A model generated the notes under the pieces. The model was not told where the DNA came from and did not search any database. It worked only from the letters and a program-made list of their open reading frames with translations. From NCBI RefSeq assembly GCF_003025035.1, contig NZ_PYJN01000013.1, positions 186,001 through 250,000 on the forward strand: a DNA stretch of 64,000 bases, given 5' to 3'. Every line of letters starts with the position of its first letter. The stretch's first letter is position 1. This stretch comes from Rhizobium sp. SEMIA4064 (GTDB taxonomy: Bacteria > Pseudomonadota > Alphaproteobacteria > Rhizobiales > Rhizobiaceae). Of this stretch, positions 57,589 through 64,000 are shown in pieces. A program made the position numbers and the translations under genes.

Positions 57589-58899
57589 ATGGCGGCAGAC
57601 GCGGCAGTGAAGCAGCAGGGTAAGGCTTTCAAGACCGGCCCGTCATCGCGTCCGTTCTCCGGCTTCGAGCGGCTTGTCGCCTGGCGCTATCTGCGCGCCC
57701 GGCGCAAGGAGGCGTCGATCTCGGTCATCGCCGGCTTCTCTTTGGTCGGCATCATGCTCGGCGTCGCGGCATTGATCATCGTCATGGCGGTCATGAATGG
57801 TTTTCGCGCCGAGCTCTTCAAGCAGATTCTCGGCTTCAACGGCCATGTCGTTGTTCAGCCCGTGGATACGCCGCTGAATGACTATGCCGTGCTGGCGCAG
57901 AAACTCGCTGCCGTTCCTGGCGTCACCATGGCCTTGCCGTTGGTTGAAGGCGAAACACTTGCCTCCGGTCGCGGCGGTTCCGGCACCGGTGCGCTCGTCC
58001 GCGGCATCCGGCCCGAAGACTTCACCAAGCTCAAGACGGTTTCGGACCATATCGTCGATGGCAACATGGTGGGCTTCACCGCCGGCCAGGGCGTCATGGT
58101 CGGTTCGCGCCTGGCACGGCAACTGGGTCTGACGGTCGGCGATCAGATTACACTGACTGCGCCGGATGGCGACGTGACGCCCTTCGGGGTTAATCCGCGT
58201 GTCAAGGCCTATACGATCTCCGGCATCTTCGAAGTCGGCATGTCGGAATATGACGCCTCCGTGGTCTTCATGCCGCTGGAGGAGGCGCAGCTCTATTTCA
58301 ATGTCGAAGGGATCGTCGAGAAGATCGAGCTTTTCGTCAGCAACCCGGATGATGTCGACGAACTCAGGCCGCAGATCGAAGCGGCCGCGGGACGGCAGGT
58401 CTTTCTGACCGACTGGCGGCAGGTGAACGAGACCTTCTTCTCGGCATTGCAGGTCGAACGCAATACCATGTTCATGATCCTGACGCTGATCGTTATCGTC
58501 GCTGCGCTTAACATCATTTCCGGCCTGATCATGCTGGTGAAGGACAAGGGAAGCGATATCGCCATTTTGCGCACCATGGGCGCGACGTCGGGGGCGATCA
58601 TGCGCATCTTCTTCATGACAGGGGCGGCGATCGGCGTAGTTGGCACTGTCGCCGGCGTTGCGCTTGGCGTTATTGTCTGCCTCAACATTGAATCGATCCG
58701 TCAGTTCTTCTCCTGGATTTCCGGCACGGTGATCTTCAATCCCGAGGTCTACTTCCTCAGCAAGTTGCCGGCGCAAATGAATCTCGGCGAGACCATCTCC
58801 GTGATCGTGATGGCGCTGACGCTGTCCTTCCTTGCCACGATCTTTCCGGCCTGGCGTGCCTCGCGGCTCGATCCGGTGCAGGCGCTACGGTACGAATAA
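57589..58899 (+). CDS. lolC: Lipoprotein-releasing system permease LolC/E
   Basis: A 436-residue inner-membrane permease of the LolCDE/FtsX (MacB) family. It extracts lipoproteins for transfer to LolA. The N-terminal RYLRARRKEASISVIAGFSL and first helix (about 50-72) are followed by a periplasmic domain (about 75-285) and three C-terminal helices (about 295-420), ending FPAWRASRLDPVQALRYE. A single LolC/E-type gene followed by lolD is normal in alphaproteobacteria, where one permease (LolF-like) may form a homodimer. Confidence 0.93.
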   Translation: MAADAAVKQQGKAFKTGPSSRPFSGFERLVAWRYLRARRKEASISVIAGFSLVGIMLGVAALIIVMAVMNGFRAELFKQILGFNGHVVVQPVDTPLNDYAVLAQKLAAVPGVTMALPLVEGETLASGRGGSGTGALVRGIRPEDFTKLKTVSDHIVDGNMVGFTAGQGVMVGSRLARQLGLTVGDQITLTAPDGDVTPFGVNPRVKAYTISGIFEVGMSEYDASVVFMPLEEAQLYFNVEGIVEKIELFVSNPDDVDELRPQIEAAAGRQVFLTDWRQVNETFFSALQVERNTMFMILTLIVIVAALNIISGLIMLVKDKGSDIAILRTMGATSGAIMRIFFMTGAAIGVVGTVAGVALGVIVCLNIESIRQFFSWISGTVIFNPEVYFLSKLPAQMNLGETISVIVMALTLSFLATIFPAWRASRLDPVQALRYE

Positions 58900-58911
58900 G
58901 GAATTCCACAT

Positions 58912-59598
58912 TTGATCAAACGCAACGTCGTTCTCCAGCTTACGGGCGTGGAGCGTCATTACGGGCAGGGCGAAACGCGGCTGTCGATCCTGAAGGGTGC
59001 CGATTTCGCCTTGACCAGCGGCGAGATCGTTGCGCTGGTTGCGCCGTCGGGAACGGGCAAGTCGACGCTTCTGCATGTCGCCGGCCTGCTCGAGCATCCT
59101 GATGGTGGCGAGGTGACGATCAACGGCCAGGCCTGCGAGGGTCTGTCCGATGAAAAGCGCACCGCCGTCCGTCGCAGCGAGATCGGCTTCGTCTATCAGT
59201 TCCACCATCTGCTGCCTGAGTTTTCCGCGCTGGAAAACATCATGATGCCGCAGTTGATTTCCGGCCTCTCCAAGAAAGAGGCGAGCGCTCGCGCTGCCCA
59301 GCTTCTCGACTATATGCGCATCGGTCACCGTGCCGAGCATCGCCCGGCCGAGCTTTCCGGCGGCGAGCAGCAGCGTGTCGCCATTGCCCGCGCCGTCGCC
59401 AACGCACCGCTGGTGCTTTTGGCAGACGAGCCGACCGGCAATCTCGATCCCGATACGGCGCATTATGTCTTCGACGCGCTTGAGGCGCTCGTGCGCCAGT
59501 CCGGGCTCGCAGCGCTGATCGCCACGCACAATCACGAGCTGGCGGCACGCATGGACCGTCGTGTGACTATCCAAGACGGCAAGGTCGTCGAATTCTGA
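58912..59598 (+). CDS. lolD: Lipoprotein-releasing system ATPase LolD
   Basis: A 228-residue ABC ATPase with Walker [10 protein letters not shown] (K50), signature [14 protein letters not shown] and Walker [13 protein letters not shown]. The Walker A has Ala in place of the usual first Gly. The start is TTG 58912 with AAGGA nine bases upstream. It lies 12 bases after lolC and would energise lipoprotein release. It converges with the DUF5680-like gene, only eight bases away. Confidence 0.95.
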   Translation: MIKRNVVLQLTGVERHYGQGETRLSILKGADFALTSGEIVALVAPSGTGKSTLLHVAGLLEHPDGGEVTINGQACEGLSDEKRTAVRRSEIGFVYQFHHLLPEFSALENIMMPQLISGLSKKEASARAAQLLDYMRIGHRAEHRPAELSGGEQQRVAIARAVANAPLVLLADEPTGNLDPDTAHYVFDALEALVRQSGLAALIATHNHELAARMDRRVTIQDGKVVEF

Positions 59599-59606
59599 CG
59601 GTGTAA

Positions 59607-60074
59607 TTACGGGACGATCAGCCCGCCGCGGTAATCCAGCTCATACGCCTTGCGCCCGTCCACCAGGATGACCTCATGGCCAATGAAATGATCGCAGCCA
59701 CCGGTGCTGCGATCGACATAATGGCCAAATGAATGCGCGAATTCGTAACCGCCGAGAAAGCGTTTCTCATCCAGGTAGAGCCGCATCAGCGCCGCCTTGA
59801 TGACCATCCCGGCAGCCGTGGCGTCGATCAGATCACGCTCGACGATCCGCCCGAAATAGTTCATCGCCCAGACCGGTTCGTCGTCGAGCCAGATCAGCTC
59901 CTGTCCGGCGAAATCCGTGCCGCCGAAATAACTGTCGAGATAGCGCCAGCGGCCACTGGCATAGCCGATATCATGCGAACCACTGCGGCAGGACGGCAGT
60001 CTCTCGCCATCGCCGACATAGGTTTCCGCCTTCGCGGCAACAATAAAATCGTTCAGCTCGGCAAGATCCGGCAT
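59607..60074 (-). CDS. DUF5680-like protein
   Basis: A 155-residue cytoplasmic protein that resembles the DUF5680 family: LNDFIVAAKAETYVGDGE at the N terminus, GSHDIGYASGRWRYLDSYFG and GQELIWLDDEPVWAMNYFG in the middle. Function is unknown. ATG 60074 has GGAG six bases upstream; longer frames exist but the extra part is not family-like. A LexA-type box overlaps its predicted promoter (60119-60147), so expression is probably raised by DNA damage. Confidence 0.75.
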   Translation of the reverse strand: MPDLAELNDFIVAAKAETYVGDGERLPSCRSGSHDIGYASGRWRYLDSYFGGTDFAGQELIWLDDEPVWAMNYFGRIVERDLIDATAAGMVIKAALMRLYLDEKRFLGGYEFAHSFGHYVDRSTGGCDHFIGHEVILVDGRKAYELDYRGGLIVP

Positions 60075-60118
60075 GGTCCTCTCCATCCATGATGAGGGAT
60101 CAAAATGCCACGCTTTTG

Positions 60119-60147
60119 ATAACAAGTAAAGAACAAATAGTGAACAA
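60119..60147 (-). promoter_or_regulatory. Promoter with embedded LexA (SOS) box for the DUF5680-like gene
   Basis: On the minus strand TTGTTC (60147-60142), a 17-base spacer and TGTTAT (60124-60119) form a promoter 45 bases before the ATG. Inside it, GAAC-N7-GAAC (60131-60145) is an exact match to the alphaproteobacterial LexA operator. Confidence 0.7.
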
Positions 60148-60156
60148 ATGGCGCTG

Positions 60157-60744
60157 CTATGGGTTTTGCCCACAACCCTTGTGGCCGATATCGTCGTTCC
60201 AGTCCTCGATCCTGATAGTCTTGGCTTCGGCCGTGAGCTCCCTGCCGCCCTTCGTCGCCTTGCCCGTCAGGACATTGTAGTCGCAGCTATAGCTCTCCTC
60301 GGCCTTGAGATTGTCTCGCAAATCATAGGTGTAGCCGGCAACGACGAAGGCATTGTTGCGGAAGGCGAGGGTGAGCGTCTGATGCCAGCGGTAGCGCCCG
60401 TACCCATCGTTCTGGGACATAACTGCGATCGAACCGTTCGGCATAGCCGCGATCGACGGTTCCTGGCCGAAGATACCGCCCGGCTCACCGCGGCCCCATA
60501 CCTTGTCGGGTGCGGTCGTCACCAGCTTGAGCAGCTCATGTTCTTTGTCGCGGAGATAAATATAGATGCCGATCGTGGTCTCGTCGTCTTGCGGGGCCAA
60601 CGCCAGCAATGCGAGGTCCGGCTTACCGTCCTTGTTCCAGTCGCCGACCGCTACGTCGATGATGCGGTCCGGCGTGATGGTATTTTCCGCATGAGCCGCT
60701 GATGTAACCGAAAGCAGAATGAGAGCGCAGGCAAGTGGTTTCAT
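60157..60744 (-). CDS. Secreted FG-GAP/VCBS-like protein
   Basis: A 195-residue exported protein. The signal peptide MKPLACALILLSVTSAAHA ends at AHA. The mature part has one FG-GAP-type calcium loop DVAVGDWNKDGKPDLALLAL near residue 30, followed by beta-rich sequence with a C-terminal Cys pair (SCDYN, GCGQN). Function unknown; such repeats form beta-propeller-like surfaces. ATG 60744 has AGGAAGGG upstream; 17 extra in-frame codons exist. It may share the LexA box at 60850 from the other side. Confidence 0.78.
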   Translation of the reverse strand: MKPLACALILLSVTSAAHAENTITPDRIIDVAVGDWNKDGKPDLALLALAPQDDETTIGIYIYLRDKEHELLKLVTTAPDKVWGRGEPGGIFGQEPSIAAMPNGSIAVMSQNDGYGRYRWHQTLTLAFRNNAFVVAGYTYDLRDNLKAEESYSCDYNVLTGKATKGGRELTAEAKTIRIEDWNDDIGHKGCGQNP

Positions 60745-60849
60745 GGTGATCCCTTCCTTCGCGTTTTGATAGCTTAGGGTTGTGCTTCCGTCCATTGATA
60801 CCCTTCAAAATACCGAGGATGAAAATTATTGATGCAGCTATTGACTCTC

Positions 60850-60864
60850 GAACATAAATAGAAC
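60850..60864. promoter_or_regulatory. LexA (SOS) box upstream of the 28-residue peptide
   Basis: GAAC (60850-60853), seven bases and GAAC (60861-60864) match the alphaproteobacterial LexA operator exactly. TTGACT at 60841 just before it can serve as a -35, placing the box over the core promoter. It lies 34 bases before the small gene's start and 106 bases from the divergent secreted-protein gene. Confidence 0.75.
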
Positions 60865-60897
60865 AAATAAGAAACATAACGAGTAAGGAGCGCGTAA

Positions 60898-60984
60898 ATG
60901 ACCGATATCATTCGAGACGTTGCAGCATTCACCTCCATCGTCATGTTTGTCGCCAGCTTTTCCCTCATCGTGATGGCGATGTGA
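60898..60984 (+). CDS. 28-residue SOS-associated membrane peptide (SidA-like by architecture)
   Basis: A 28-codon gene. AAGGAG (60885-60890) lies seven bases before the ATG, a perfect ribosome binding site. The product starts MTDIIRDVAAF and continues as one hydrophobic helix (about 9-28) to MAM. The LexA box at 60850-60864 sits just upstream. Size, single helix and LexA control match the Caulobacter division inhibitor SidA (29 residues, acts on FtsW); sequence identity cannot be judged by eye, so the function is inference. It precedes dnaE by 117 bases. Confidence 0.75.
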   Translation: MTDIIRDVAAFTSIVMFVASFSLIVMAM

Positions 60985-61101
60985 ATCTTATCCCCACGGG
61001 TGTCGCGATGCGCCCGTGATTCATGAGGTCAACTTCTGGACTTTATCGTCCGCTATGCCGAGAATGCAGCCGATTCATTTGGGCATGCGGAAGGGCATAT
61101 G

Positions 61102-64000
<2,899 letters not shown>

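Overview
The window looks like a chromosomal segment of a Rhizobium-type alphaproteobacterium (Rhizobium sensu lato). It is GC-rich. It carries the rkp-1 (K-antigen) gene series rkpA-G-H-I-J, a complete 14-subunit nuo operon with the extra small genes seen in rhizobia, and LexA boxes of the alphaproteobacterial GAAC-N7-GAAC type. No insertion sequence, phage gene or CRISPR array was seen.

Layout. Positions 1-3322 hold lon, with a heat-shock-type promoter, and hupB, each followed by a clear terminator. Positions 3466-5643 hold three small metabolic genes: a P-loop kinase-like protein, an ABM-like protein and an aldo/keto reductase. Positions 5964-11168 hold a YhaO/YhaN-type nuclease-ATPase pair and a cupin. 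Positions 11210-19900 are a leftward polysaccharide operon: methyltransferase, unknown protein, KpsE-like, KpsT-like, second KpsE-like, and two glycosyltransferases. An AT-rich divergent promoter region (19901-20535) separates it from a rightward block: a Wza/KpsD-type exporter (rkpU-like), then rkpA, a 2,488-residue polyketide synthase, then rkpG, rkpH, rkpI and rkpJ. Positions 34824-36031 carry a 37-residue membrane peptide, tRNA-Val(TAC) and three tandem tRNA-Asp(GTC) genes in a perfect 126-bp repeat. Positions 36286-52307 are nuoA to nuoN, interrupted by a secreted-protein gene after nuoD and a hairpin-domain gene after nuoF. Then follow birA, rnj (RNase J), mce, a DUF1467 gene, proS, lolC and lolD. 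The end (59607-64000) has a DUF5680-like gene, an FG-GAP-like secreted protein, a 28-residue membrane peptide and the start of dnaE.

How the genes work together. RkpA, RkpG and RkpH form a three-enzyme logic (a polyketide synthase with no thioesterase, an alpha-oxoamine synthase and a ketoreductase). This parallels fungal fumonisin assembly and suggests a sphingoid-like aminolipid made for the capsular polysaccharide. RkpI and RkpJ (LTA-synthase-like and KpsS-like) would act at the membrane anchor, and KpsE/KpsT/RkpU at export. The ABC permease KpsM is missing from the window.

The most promising undescribed element is at 60850-60984: a LexA box directly upstream of a 28-codon membrane peptide with a perfect ribosome binding site. 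This is the architecture of the Caulobacter SOS division inhibitor SidA. A second LexA box controls the DUF5680-like gene about 700 bp away.
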